Assembly (NCBI GenBank): GCA_937925655.1
Contig: CALAMC010000057.1
Coordinates: 41,189-105,188 of the forward strand
DNA length: 64,000 bases
Direction of reading: 5' to 3'
Source of the DNA: an uncultured candidate division Zixibacteria bacterium
Lineage (GTDB): Bacteria > Zixibacteria > MSB-5A5 > GN15 > PGXB01
Of the stretch, positions 1 to 9,363 are shown piece after piece. The notes beneath the pieces are model-generated. The model was not told the DNA's origin, did no database searches, and was given only the letters and a program-made list of their open reading frames with translations. The translations under genes were made by a program, and so were the position numbers. Numbering within the stretch: position 1 is the stretch's first letter; each line of letters starts with the position of its first letter.

Positions 1-186
1 GATTTGGCCATCGACGGTCATGACATCATGGAAAAATTCTCGTTGCCGGAATCTCCCCTGATCGGGGATATTCTGGATTATTTGATAGAAAAGGTTTTGG
101 ATGAACCCGGAGACAATACTGAAGATAAACTATTCGAGTATGCCGGGTCGTTTCTGGCCAACAGAGAAAATAAAAGTTCAAGCTAA
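1..186 (+). CDS. C-terminal end of a tRNA nucleotidyltransferase / CCA-adding enzyme (5' truncated)
   Basis: The reading frame is already open at base 1 and ends in TAA at 184-186, so only the last 61 residues are present. They read DLAIDGHDIMEK, then a Pro-Leu-Ile-Gly-Asp-Ile-Leu-Asp-Tyr stretch, then VLDEPGDNTEDKL. This matches the small C-terminal RNA-binding helix bundle of bacterial CCA-adding enzymes and poly(A) polymerases (family pattern: 'DL.I.G.D.M', then 'GP.IG.IL..L'). The catalytic nucleotidyltransferase domain would lie upstream of the window. The gene ends 19 bases before sucC and may share its transcript. The family assignment is moderately sure because so little is visible. 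Confidence 0.65.
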   Translation, partial: DLAIDGHDIMEKFSLPESPLIGDILDYLIEKVLDEPGDNTEDKLFEYAGSFLANRENKSSS

Positions 187-205
187 TTATATTCGGAGAT
201 AGTGA

Positions 206-1366
206 ATGAAAATTCATGAGTATCAGGCCAAGGAAATATTCGCGGCCCACGGTATCCCGGTACCGCAGGGAGAAGTGGCCGAAAACGTCGCCGACGCCGT
301 AGCCATTGCCGAAAAGTACGGTCGTCCGGTCATGGTGAAATCCCAGGTGCACGTCGGCGGGCGGGGCAAGGCCGGTGGCGTGCAGTACGCCGAAAATGTG
401 GAAGCGGTGCGCGTTTGGGCCCAGAAAATCATCGGTATGGATATCAAAGGCCTCCGGGTCAACAAGGTGTTGATTACCGAAGCCGTTGACATCGTTACCG
501 AGGCATACGTCGGTATCATCATTGACCGTTCCACCAAGGCGGCGGTCATCATGGTTTCGGCGGCAGGCGGCATCGATATCGAGGAGGTCGCCGCCAAAAC
601 GCCGGAGAAAATACACAAACTGGCGGTTGATCCGATTCACGGCCTGCGCGCCTATCAGGCCCGCGACCTGGCTTCAAAATTATATCGCGACATGAACCTG
701 ATTCGGCAGGCTGCGGATATCATCATGAAGCTGTATAAAGTCTTCTGGGCGGTCGATGCCTCGCTGGTTGAAATCAACCCGCTCATTACGACACCCGATG
801 GTAAAGTTCTGGCCATCGACGCCAAACTCAACGTCGACGACAACGCCCTGTACCGGCACAAGAATATTGCGGCCATGAGGGACCTGGACGCCGAAGAGCC
901 CTCGGAGGTCATGGCCCGAGAAGGGGATTTGAGTTTTGTCAAGCTCAACGGAAATATCGGCTGTATCGTCAACGGCGCCGGGCTGGCCATGGCCACAATG
1001 GACTTGGTCAAGCACTATGGCGGCGAACCGGCCAACTTCCTTGACATCGGCGGTTCATCCAATCCGCAGAAAGTCCTGACCGCCATGCGTATTATTTTGG
1101 GTGACCCCAACGTCCGGGCCATATTGATAAATATTTTCGGTGGCATCACCCGGTGCGATGATGTCGCCAACGGCATTGTCATGGCCTACGAAGAACTAAA
1201 ACCGGAAGTCCCGATTGTGGTTCGACTGACCGGAACCAATGAAAAAGAGGCGCTCAAAATCCTCAAGAAGATCAACCTGGAATCGGGCGAAACGCTTGAC
1301 CAGGTCGTCAAAAAGGCCATTGCTTTGTCTGAAGCCGAAAATCAAATCGCAGGAGGGGCCGCATGA
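206..1366 (+). CDS. sucC: Succinyl-CoA ligase (ADP-forming), beta subunit
   Basis: This is the beta subunit of succinyl-CoA synthetase, which interconverts succinyl-CoA + ADP/GDP + Pi with succinate + CoA + NTP in the TCA cycle. The 386 residues are the usual family length. The start MKIHEYQAKEIF is the conserved family start, followed by the ATP-grasp glycine loop HVGGRGKAGGV (about 49-59). The C-terminal CoA-ligase domain carries NGAGLAMATMD (about 254-264) and the NIFGGITRCDDVA motif (about 308-320). A GGAG ribosome site lies 7 bases before the ATG. The stop overlaps the sucD start by 4 bases, so the two subunits are probably translationally coupled. Confidence 0.97.
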   Translation: MKIHEYQAKEIFAAHGIPVPQGEVAENVADAVAIAEKYGRPVMVKSQVHVGGRGKAGGVQYAENVEAVRVWAQKIIGMDIKGLRVNKVLITEAVDIVTEAYVGIIIDRSTKAAVIMVSAAGGIDIEEVAAKTPEKIHKLAVDPIHGLRAYQARDLASKLYRDMNLIRQAADIIMKLYKVFWAVDASLVEINPLITTPDGKVLAIDAKLNVDDNALYRHKNIAAMRDLDAEEPSEVMAREGDLSFVKLNGNIGCIVNGAGLAMATMDLVKHYGGEPANFLDIGGSSNPQKVLTAMRIILGDPNVRAILINIFGGITRCDDVANGIVMAYEELKPEVPIVVRLTGTNEKEALKILKKINLESGETLDQVVKKAIALSEAENQIAGGAA

Positions 1367-2361
1367 GTATTATAATCGACAAAAAGACGAAAGTGATTGT
1401 GCAGGGTATCACGGGGCGTGATGGTTCCTTCCACGCCGATCAAATGAAGAAGTACGGCACCGATGTTGTCGGTGGCGTAACCCCGGGCAAGGGCGGCCAG
1501 AAGGTGAACGGGATACCGATTTTCAATACCATGGCCGAAGCCGTCGCCGCGACCAAAGCCAACACGTCGGTTATCTATGTCCCGCCGGCCTATGCCATTG
1601 ACGCCATATATGAGGCGGCCGACGCCGGAGTAAAGCTTATTGTTTGTATTACCGAGGGCGTCCCGGCCAATGATATGATGCCGGTCTATCATTATCTCAA
1701 GCACAAGGGAGTCCGCCTGATCGGACCCAATTGCCCGGGATTGATAAGCCCCGACAAGTCGAAAGTCGGTATCATGCCCGGCACAATTGTCAAAAGCGGG
1801 CCAATCGGTGTCGTCTCCCGCTCGGGAACGCTGACCTATGAAGCCATCTGGGCTTTAACCTGCGCCGGGCTGGGACAGACGACCTGCATCGGCATTGGCG
1901 GCGACCAGATCATCGGGACGAATTTTATCGACACGCTGGCAATGTTTGAAGCCGACCCGGCCACCAAAGCGGTGGTTATGATCGGCGAGATCGGCGGCTC
2001 TGACGAAGAAGAAGCGGCCAAATTCATCAAGAAAAGCATGACCAAACCGGTGGTCGGCTTTATCGCCGGGCGGACGGCCCCGCCGGGAAAGCGGATGGGT
2101 CACGCCGGGGCGATTATATCCGGCGGATCAGGCACAGCCGAAGAAAAAGTCAAGGCTTTTGGTGCGGCCGGCATTCCGGTGGCGGCCTCGCCGACCGAAA
2201 TTCCAAGACTGATCAAAGAGGTCTTGGCCGCAAAGAAAAAGAAAGCGGTCAAAACACCCTCCAAGACCAGGGCGGCTGGGAAAAAATCGCCTGCCAAAGC
2301 AAAAGCCAAACCCAAACCCAAACCCAAACCGGGGAAAACAGCAAAGAAGAAGTCCAGGTAA
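1363..2361 (+). CDS. sucD: Succinyl-CoA ligase, alpha subunit, with a basic C-terminal tail
   Basis: This is the alpha subunit, partner of SucC. It carries the CoA-binding Rossmann domain (VQGITGRDGSFH, about 13-24; IGPNCPGLI, about 120-128) and the phosphohistidine loop MGHAGAIISGG with His247. The catalytic part ends near residue 288, which is the normal family end. About 43 extra residues follow, almost entirely Lys, Ala, Pro, Arg, Ser and Thr, including a run of alternating KP. The tail resembles linker-histone or HU-like basic tails and is not part of the known fold. It is in frame with no sign of frameshift. Its role is unknown; binding of nucleic acid or other polyanions is only a guess. 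The gene starts inside the sucC stop (ATGA overlap). Confidence 0.96.
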   Translation: MSIIIDKKTKVIVQGITGRDGSFHADQMKKYGTDVVGGVTPGKGGQKVNGIPIFNTMAEAVAATKANTSVIYVPPAYAIDAIYEAADAGVKLIVCITEGVPANDMMPVYHYLKHKGVRLIGPNCPGLISPDKSKVGIMPGTIVKSGPIGVVSRSGTLTYEAIWALTCAGLGQTTCIGIGGDQIIGTNFIDTLAMFEADPATKAVVMIGEIGGSDEEEAAKFIKKSMTKPVVGFIAGRTAPPGKRMGHAGAIISGGSGTAEEKVKAFGAAGIPVAASPTEIPRLIKEVLAAKKKKAVKTPSKTRAAGKKSPAKAKAKPKPKPKPGKTAKKKSR

Positions 2362-2403
2362 TCGCGATAGAGGTGCTTCGATAGTACCAGAGGAGTCTTA
2401 TTG

Positions 2404-2670
2404 ATGAGTGAAGCTGAACCGGAACAGAAGATTCCGGAAGTTAAGGAAAAAGAGCCGAAATATGTGTACGGACCCGGTGACCCGCCCCCGTTAAACATAT
2501 TTTTGCATTGGTGCAAAGGCTGTAATATCTGCATTGCCTATTGCCCCAACAAGGTATTGGAACCGGACCGTGACGGCAAACCGGTTCTGGCCCACCCCGA
2601 AAAATGTACACAGTGCGCAATCTGCTGGCTGCATTGCCCGGATTTTGCCATAACCTCCAATTACAAGTGA
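2404..2670 (+). CDS. korD: 2-oxoglutarate:ferredoxin oxidoreductase delta subunit (2x[4Fe-4S] ferredoxin)
   Basis: This small ferredoxin-like subunit passes electrons from the KorAB catalytic core towards ferredoxin. Two complete cluster motifs are visible, CKGCNICIAYCP and CTQCAICWLHCP. Each is the CxxCxxCxxxCP pattern of a bacterial-type 2[4Fe-4S] ferredoxin. I chose the ATG at 2404 because AGGAG (2391-2395) lies 8 bases upstream; an in-frame TTG directly before it (2401) is the alternative start. An acidic, Pro-rich N-terminus precedes the iron-sulfur domain. The gene lies immediately before korA, in the D-A-B-C order common in anaerobes. Confidence 0.93.
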   Translation: MSEAEPEQKIPEVKEKEPKYVYGPGDPPPLNIFLHWCKGCNICIAYCPNKVLEPDRDGKPVLAHPEKCTQCAICWLHCPDFAITSNYK

Positions 2671-2683
2671 TGGAGGAGTAGGA

Positions 2684-3823
2684 ATGTTAGAATACGGAAA
2701 AACCAAATTGCTTCAGGGTAATGAAGCGTGCGTGTACGGCGCCCTGTACGCCGGGGTACAATTTTTCGCCGGGTACCCGATCACGCCCTCGACCGAAATC
2801 GCCGAAGGCATGGCGCGCATATTACCTCATATCGGCGGCAAATTCATACAGATGGAAGATGAAATAGGTTCCATCGCGGCCATCATCGGCGCTTCCAACG
2901 CGGGATGCAAATCCATGACGGCGACGTCGGGTCCCGGTTATTCGTTGATGCAGGAAAATATCGGCTACGCCTATATGACCGAAACGCCCTGCGTCATTAT
3001 CGACGTTCAGCGCGGCGGTCCCTCGACCGGCCTTCCGACCAAGATCGCTCAAGCCGATATGATGCAGGCGCGCTGGGGGACCCACGGTGACTATAACGCC
3101 ATCGCCCTGGCACCTTCCAGCGCCAAAGAGTGCTTTACCGAAACGGTCCGGGCTTTTAATCTTTCCGAAAGGTTTCGCACACCGGTCACGGTTCTGACCG
3201 ACGAAGTCCTGGGACACATGCGCGAAATCATGACCATCCCGGAGGAGGGTGAGCTGAAGGTCCACAAGCGGCAGAAGCCGGACGTACCCCCTGACTGGTA
3301 CCGTCACTTTGAGATTACGCCAAGTCTGGTCAGTCCCATGGCCGCGTTCGGCGAAGGCTATCGTTATAATATCTCCGGTTTGACCCATGACCCCGATGGT
3401 TTTCCGACCGCCGTTCCCTCGGAAATCAAAGCCAAGCTGGAGAAATTGCACCATAAGATCGACAATTACCTGGATGAAATCACCAGTTTCCGCACGGAAA
3501 TGATGGATGACGCGCACGTTGCCGTATTTTCTTACGGGACGGTGGCACGGGCGAGCTATCAGGCCGTGAAAATGGCCCGGGAAAAACGCATTAAAGTCGG
3601 CGCCATTCAGCCGTTCACCATCTGGCCCATCGATGAGGCCAGAATCAAGAGCATGCTTGACGGCGTCAAAAAAGTGATCGTCGCGGAATTGAATATGGGG
3701 CAGTTGTTTTATGAAATTCAGCGTGTGGCCCCGAAGAGTACCGAGGTATTCCATCTTGGCCGTTACGACGGCGAAGTGATGACGCCTCTCCAGATACTTC
3801 AAAAAATAAGGGAGGTGCTCTGA
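2684..3823 (+). CDS. korA: 2-oxoglutarate:ferredoxin oxidoreductase alpha subunit
   Basis: KorA is one of the two catalytic subunits that decarboxylate 2-oxoglutarate to succinyl-CoA (or the reverse) with thiamine diphosphate and ferredoxin. The 379 residues show the pyrimidine-binding region with AGYPITPSTEIAEGMA (about 28-43), the MEDEIGSIAAIIGAS helix and the TSGPGYSLM loop. Domain II (about 270-379) includes FSYGTVARAS. The ATG at 2684 follows GGAGGAG. The family also contains pyruvate and branched-chain 2-oxoacid enzymes. I prefer 2-oxoglutarate because sucCD, mdh and icd flank the operon, but substrate cannot be read from motifs alone. Confidence 0.92.
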   Translation: MLEYGKTKLLQGNEACVYGALYAGVQFFAGYPITPSTEIAEGMARILPHIGGKFIQMEDEIGSIAAIIGASNAGCKSMTATSGPGYSLMQENIGYAYMTETPCVIIDVQRGGPSTGLPTKIAQADMMQARWGTHGDYNAIALAPSSAKECFTETVRAFNLSERFRTPVTVLTDEVLGHMREIMTIPEEGELKVHKRQKPDVPPDWYRHFEITPSLVSPMAAFGEGYRYNISGLTHDPDGFPTAVPSEIKAKLEKLHHKIDNYLDEITSFRTEMMDDAHVAVFSYGTVARASYQAVKMAREKRIKVGAIQPFTIWPIDEARIKSMLDGVKKVIVAELNMGQLFYEIQRVAPKSTEVFHLGRYDGEVMTPLQILQKIREVL

Positions 3824-4671
3824 TGAACAAAACCGTAATCAAGTCGGACGTAACGCACCATTACCTCCGACCCAAGAAAAAATTCCCGAACGTCTGGTGT
3901 GCCGGATGCGGCAACGGTATTGTCATGGGGGCGCTTATCCGGGCCATCGATTCCCTGGGCTATGACAAGGACGAGGTCGCGGTGGTTTCGGGTATCGGTT
4001 GTTCCAGTCGTATGCCCGTCTATCTTGATTTTGCCACGCTGCATACCACTCACGGACGCGCCCTGGCTTTCGCAACCGGCGTCAAAATAGCCAAGCCGCA
4101 CATGAAGGTGATCGTGATAACCGGCGACGGCGATGCCCTGGCCATCGGCGGCAACCACTTTATCCATGCCTGTCGACGCAACATCGATATCACGACCATT
4201 TTGATAGACAATAAAATCTATGGCATGACCGGTGGCCAGTTTGCGCCGACCACACCGGGAGGTGCCATCGCCACGACCGCGCCGCATGGCAATTACGAAA
4301 AGCAATTCGACGTGGTCAAGCTGGCCATCGGGGCCGGGGCGTCGTATGTGGCCCGCGGAACGGTGTATCATGTGGATCAGCTGGAAAAGCTGATCGTGGG
4401 CGGACTGAAGAAAAAAGGTTTTGCCGTGATCGATACATTTTCGAACTGCCACACTTATTTCGGACGGTTCAATCGTGAGGGTGACGCCGTGGAAATGATC
4501 CGCTGGTTTAAAAAGAACGCCCTTCCGGTTGAAGCGGTGGAGAAAATCCCGCCGGAGAAAAGAGTCGGCAAATTCGTAACCGGGCTGATTTATGAATCCG
4601 ATGCGACCGAATTCTGTGATGAGTACCAGATGCTGGTCGATCGGCTGGCCGGAAAGGGGAACGCGCAATGA
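3823..4671 (+). CDS. korB: 2-oxoglutarate:ferredoxin oxidoreductase beta subunit (TPP-binding)
   Basis: KorB carries the thiamine diphosphate cofactor. Visible are the cluster or cofactor-proximal motif VWCAGCGNGIVM (about 25-36) and the TPP/Mg motif GDGDALAIGGNHF (about 103-115), followed by DNKIYGMTGGQFAPTTP (about 130-146). The 282 residues match the family. The ATG overlaps the korA stop (TGATG) and its own stop overlaps korC (ATGA), so the three subunits should be made in fixed ratio. Confidence 0.94.
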   Translation: MNKTVIKSDVTHHYLRPKKKFPNVWCAGCGNGIVMGALIRAIDSLGYDKDEVAVVSGIGCSSRMPVYLDFATLHTTHGRALAFATGVKIAKPHMKVIVITGDGDALAIGGNHFIHACRRNIDITTILIDNKIYGMTGGQFAPTTPGGAIATTAPHGNYEKQFDVVKLAIGAGASYVARGTVYHVDQLEKLIVGGLKKKGFAVIDTFSNCHTYFGRFNREGDAVEMIRWFKKNALPVEAVEKIPPEKRVGKFVTGLIYESDATEFCDEYQMLVDRLAGKGNAQ

Positions 4672-5273
4672 CGACCAGAGCGGCATCCAAATCAATGGGC
4701 AAAAAAGACGGAAGCGAAAAACCGGAAGACCGCTATGAGATTCGCCTTTCCGGATCGGGCGGTCAGGGACTGATTCTGGCCGGCGTGATTCTGGCCGAAG
4801 CGCTGGGAATCGGCGACGGAAAAAACGTAGTACAGACTCAATCCTATGGGCCGGAAGCGCGCGGCGGCGCCAGTCGGGCCGACCTGGTTGTGGCCGACGG
4901 GGAAATATATTATCCTAAAACGATGAAGCTGGATCTGCTTCTGGCTCTGACACAGGAAGCCTGTGACAAGTATTATCCGGACCTTAAGGAAGGCGGCACC
5001 CTCATTGTTGATTCCACGATGGTGACACAGGTCCCGACCAAGAACTATTATGGTCTGCCGTTCATGCAACTGGCCCGGGAAGAAGTCGGTATTGTCATGG
5101 TGGCCAACGTGGTGTCGCTCGGAGCTATTTCCGAATTGACCGGTATCGTGACGCGTGATTCCATCCGCAACGCTGTGCTGGCAAGAGCTCCGCGCGGAAC
5201 GGAAGAAAAAAACAAAAAGGCGCTGGAACTGGGCATCGAAGCCGCCAAAAAACTATTGAAAGAAAAACGGTGA
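4668..5273 (+). CDS. korC: 2-oxoglutarate:ferredoxin oxidoreductase gamma subunit
   Basis: This is the gamma domain of the 2-oxoacid:acceptor oxidoreductase family. The diagnostic start of the fold is RLSGSGGQGLILAGVILAEA (about 26-45), with QSYGPEARGGASRADLVV following. The protein has about 23 extra polar residues before the domain (MTTRAASKSMGKKDGSEKP), so an internal start is possible, for example the Met at codon 10. The 4-base overlap with korB favours the first ATG. It completes a four-subunit KOR. Confidence 0.92.
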   Translation: MTTRAASKSMGKKDGSEKPEDRYEIRLSGSGGQGLILAGVILAEALGIGDGKNVVQTQSYGPEARGGASRADLVVADGEIYYPKTMKLDLLLALTQEACDKYYPDLKEGGTLIVDSTMVTQVPTKNYYGLPFMQLAREEVGIVMVANVVSLGAISELTGIVTRDSIRNAVLARAPRGTEEKNKKALELGIEAAKKLLKEKR

Positions 5274-5677
5274 TGGCCAAAGAACGCACTTTGCTTATTG
5301 TCAAGCCCGACGCTTTCAAACGCGGCCTGACGGGATACATCATCTGGCGGCTGGAAAAGGCCGGATTCGCTCTGGCCGATATGCGCCTGGAACGCCTGAC
5401 CAGGGAAAAAGCCCGCGAGTTCTATGCTGTCCACAAAGGCCGGCCATTTTACGAAGACCTCGTGGATTTCATGACGTCGAGCCCGGTCGTGGCTCTGGCG
5501 CTGGAAAAAGAAAACGCCGTGGCCGATTTGCGTACTTTTATCGGCGCCACCGACCCGGCCAAAGCAGCCTGCGGGACGATTCGTCAGGAAATGGCATTGA
5601 ATATTCAGGAGAATTCGGTACACGCCTCCGATTCTCCTGAAAATGCCGCGCGCGAAGTCGCCTTCTTTTTCGGTTGA
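5273..5677 (+). CDS. ndk: Nucleoside diphosphate kinase
   Basis: Ndk moves the gamma phosphate between NTPs and NDPs through a phosphohistidine. It fits next to SucCD, which makes ATP or GTP. The N-terminal KPDAFKRG motif and the active-site stretch NSVHASDS are present, with the catalytic His at residue 117. The length (134 residues) is close to the family's 135-150. I chose the ATG at 5273, which overlaps the korC stop; an in-frame GTG lies just before it at 5270. It is the last gene of the tightly overlapped suc-kor run. Confidence 0.95.
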   Translation: MAKERTLLIVKPDAFKRGLTGYIIWRLEKAGFALADMRLERLTREKAREFYAVHKGRPFYEDLVDFMTSSPVVALALEKENAVADLRTFIGATDPAKAACGTIRQEMALNIQENSVHASDSPENAAREVAFFFG

Positions 5678-5678
5678 T

Positions 5679-6896
5679 ATGGAAATACGAATTCGTTATA
5701 TGAATATCGAATTTCCCTTGATTATTCCGAATACGGCTCACTGTGATGAATTCCGCGGACGGTCAGTGGACGATATCATGACACCGGATAGCTTATTTGA
5801 GGATATCAAAAGGGCCGAAGCCGATTTGTTTGATCTGGATTCGGCCCAGGTGTACATTGTTAACGACGCCTATCGGCCGACGCCGACCGCTCTTATCCTT
5901 GACTGGCTGGCACAGCACAATCGCCTGAATGGCGACTCGATATTTATCGTCGCGACCGGGACTCACGCGGCACCGACGGAAAAGCAGCTGCGGAGCATAT
6001 TCGGTAATCATCTGTCATCACTGCGCCGCCGCATTATAATTCACGACAGCCGCAGGGCCGAAGAATTAATCGAGGTGGGCCATGATAATGATGGCAGTCC
6101 GGTTTTGCTGCATCGGGCCGTTGCCGAAGCGGACAGGATTGTCGTTATCGGATCGGTCGAACCGCATTTCTTCGCGGGGTATACCGGCGGCCGAAAATCG
6201 TTGTTTCCGGGTGTCTGTGATTATGCCACGACGGTACGTAATCATAATCGAGCTGTCAGTTTCGAGGCCATGCCCATGAAACTGAAAGATAATCCGGTTG
6301 ACGAGCATTTGCGGGGATTAATGAAACTGGTTCACGACAAAATGCTGTTCGGCATTCAGGTCGTTTGCGCGGCGGATTCTGAAAACGTGAACGTTTATAT
6401 CGGTCAATTAGATGATGCTTTTCAAAGAGCCTGCAGGGCGGCCGAGTATGTTTACGGTGCGACCGTTGACCATTCGTATGACCTGCTGTTGGCGGAAGTT
6501 CTGCCGCCGCTCGACAGCAATCTCTACCAATTGCAAAAATCCCTGGAAAACTGCCAGCGGGCCGTCACCGACGGCGGTACCATCGTCTTGTTTTCATCGT
6601 GCCATGAGGGTATCGGTTCATCGGGTTTTTACCATCTGGCGGACAAATGGCGTCCGGGGATGCGATTTACGGGGGAAGAGGCATTCGGGTGGCACAAGCT
6701 GGAAAGGGTCCATAAAATTAACCAAAGAGTAAACGTATGTTTATTTTCGGAATTGCCGGATGAAATTCCCGAAAAAGTATTTTTCAGTCCGGTTCGTTCG
6801 CCGCAGGCGCTCGTCGATAGTTATTTTCAGGATAATGAAAAGGCCGCGCTGGCGGTGGTCCGCGATGCCGGACACACGGTGTTGATTAGTCCATAG
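5679..6896 (+). CDS. larA: LarA-family nickel-dependent racemase/epimerase (DUF2088)
   Basis: The protein belongs to the lactate racemase LarA family, which uses a nickel-pincer nucleotide cofactor. The spacing of the key residues fits known LarA: His96 in ATGTHAAP, His163 in EPHFFAGYTGGRKS, Lys173 in the same motif and His189 in VRNHNRAV. The 163-173-189 steps equal the 174-184-200 steps of Lactiplantibacillus LarA as I remember it. The ATG at 5679 lies 1 base after the ndk stop; upstream in-frame codons overlap ndk and a further ATG is at 5700. LarB, LarC and LarE, which make the cofactor, are not in the window. The real substrate may be another 2-hydroxy acid. Position between ndk and mdh suggests a hydroxy-acid role. 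Confidence 0.82.
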   Translation: MEIRIRYMNIEFPLIIPNTAHCDEFRGRSVDDIMTPDSLFEDIKRAEADLFDLDSAQVYIVNDAYRPTPTALILDWLAQHNRLNGDSIFIVATGTHAAPTEKQLRSIFGNHLSSLRRRIIIHDSRRAEELIEVGHDNDGSPVLLHRAVAEADRIVVIGSVEPHFFAGYTGGRKSLFPGVCDYATTVRNHNRAVSFEAMPMKLKDNPVDEHLRGLMKLVHDKMLFGIQVVCAADSENVNVYIGQLDDAFQRACRAAEYVYGATVDHSYDLLLAEVLPPLDSNLYQLQKSLENCQRAVTDGGTIVLFSSCHEGIGSSGFYHLADKWRPGMRFTGEEAFGWHKLERVHKINQRVNVCLFSELPDEIPEKVFFSPVRSPQALVDSYFQDNEKAALAVVRDAGHTVLISP

Positions 6897-6929
6897 GTAG
6901 GATAAATTCTCGAAACAAACGGAGGAAGA

Positions 6930-7856
6930 ATGAACAAGAAAATCGCAGTTATCGGTGCCGGGAACGTCGGCGCCAGTGTTGCGCAGTACATGGCGGAAGC
7001 CAATCTGGGCGACGTTGTCATGATTGACATCATCGAGGGCATGCCGCAGGGAAAAGCTCTCGATTTGACGCAGGCCGGCCCCATCCGGGGTTACAATTGC
7101 ATGGTTACCGGCAGTAACGATTACAAGGATATCAAAGACGCCGATTTGGTCATCATGACCGCCGGTCTGGCCCGTAAACCCGGCATGTCGCGTGAGGACC
7201 TGCTGGCCATGAACGCGGAAATCGTCGGGACGGCGGCCAAGAACATCAAGAAATACGCTTCCAAAGCGTATGTAATTGTCGTTTCCAATCCGCTGGACAT
7301 CATGACTTATCACATGTGGAAAGTCACCGGCTTCCCGACCAATCGCGTCTGCGGTCAGGCGGGAGTGCTCGACTCGACTCGTTTCCGTGCCTTTGTGGCG
7401 ATGGAACTGGGCGTGGCCATGAAGGATGTTCAGGCGATGGTCCTCGGCGGACATGGCGACACGATGGTGCCGCTGCCCCGTTATACCACCGTGGGCGGAA
7501 TTCCCATCAAGGAATTGATCGAATCCAGGCGCGTCAATGAAATTGCCGAGCGCACCCGCATGGGCGGCGGCGAAATCGTCAAATTGCTCAAGACCGGTTC
7601 GGCCTACTATGCGCCGGCGGCGGCGACGGTCGAAATGGCCCGCTCGATTCTGTGCGACGAAAAACGCGTCCTGCCCTGCTCGGCCTATCTCGACGGGCAG
7701 TACGGCATCAAGGATATCTATATCGGCGTGCCGATTGTCCTCGGTGCCAAAGGTGTGGAAAAAGTCATCGAGCTGGAATTGTCGAAGAAGGAACTGGCCG
7801 ATTTGCAGGCTTCGGCCAAGAATTACAAGGGCGTCCTTCAGGAAATCGGTTACTGA
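6930..7856 (+). CDS. mdh: Malate dehydrogenase (LDH-like type)
   Basis: Mdh oxidises malate to oxaloacetate with NAD(P). The N-terminus carries the Rossmann motif VIGAGNVGASVA (about 5-16). The malate-specific loop is LARKPGMSREDLL, where the Arg-Lys-Pro pattern distinguishes MDH from lactate dehydrogenase. The catalytic His175 is in GGHGDTMVPL and the C-terminal half has GSAYYAPAAA. The length of 308 is standard for this MDH class. GGAGGA precedes the ATG. It is followed 15 bases later by icd. Confidence 0.95.
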   Translation: MNKKIAVIGAGNVGASVAQYMAEANLGDVVMIDIIEGMPQGKALDLTQAGPIRGYNCMVTGSNDYKDIKDADLVIMTAGLARKPGMSREDLLAMNAEIVGTAAKNIKKYASKAYVIVVSNPLDIMTYHMWKVTGFPTNRVCGQAGVLDSTRFRAFVAMELGVAMKDVQAMVLGGHGDTMVPLPRYTTVGGIPIKELIESRRVNEIAERTRMGGGEIVKLLKTGSAYYAPAAATVEMARSILCDEKRVLPCSAYLDGQYGIKDIYIGVPIVLGAKGVEKVIELELSKKELADLQASAKNYKGVLQEIGY

Positions 7857-7871
7857 TAAGGGAGTATTATC

Positions 7872-9122
<1,251 letters not shown>

Positions 9123-9150
9123 TAATCTATTAAATTCATATTCTTAGTAG

Positions 9151-9180
9151 GGCAGAACCCTTTATGGGTTCTGCCTTTTT
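9151..9180 (+). terminator. Rho-independent terminator after icd
   Basis: A perfect 10-bp stem, GGCAGAACCC with GGGTTCTGCC, encloses a TTTAT loop spacer and is followed directly by TTTTT. It closes the sucC-icd gene run. Confidence 0.93.
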
Positions 9181-9363
9181 ATCGATCGTTTTGCATAGGT
9201 GACCAATCTGCTGCGGTCCTGGACCAGAATTAACATAATGACAAAATGATTCTTATGGCTTAAAACATAATATCACTACATTCGCCTTTTATTTCGTTAA
9301 TAGAAGGCTTAAATGGGCTTTGCATTATACTGAATTGGCGTAATAGGCAAATCGCCGGAATAT

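Noticed and set aside
26..640. A 204-codon open frame on the - strand opposite sucC
   Set aside because: It is a codon-bias shadow: sucC is unmistakable on the other strand, and the antisense product has no recognisable motif. The same holds for other long antisense frames, such as those opposite korA (2822-3802), korB (3799-4695) and mdh (6741-7892).
2401..2403. TTG as the korD start
   Set aside because: The ATG directly after it has a better distance (8 bases) from AGGAG; the TTG has 5.
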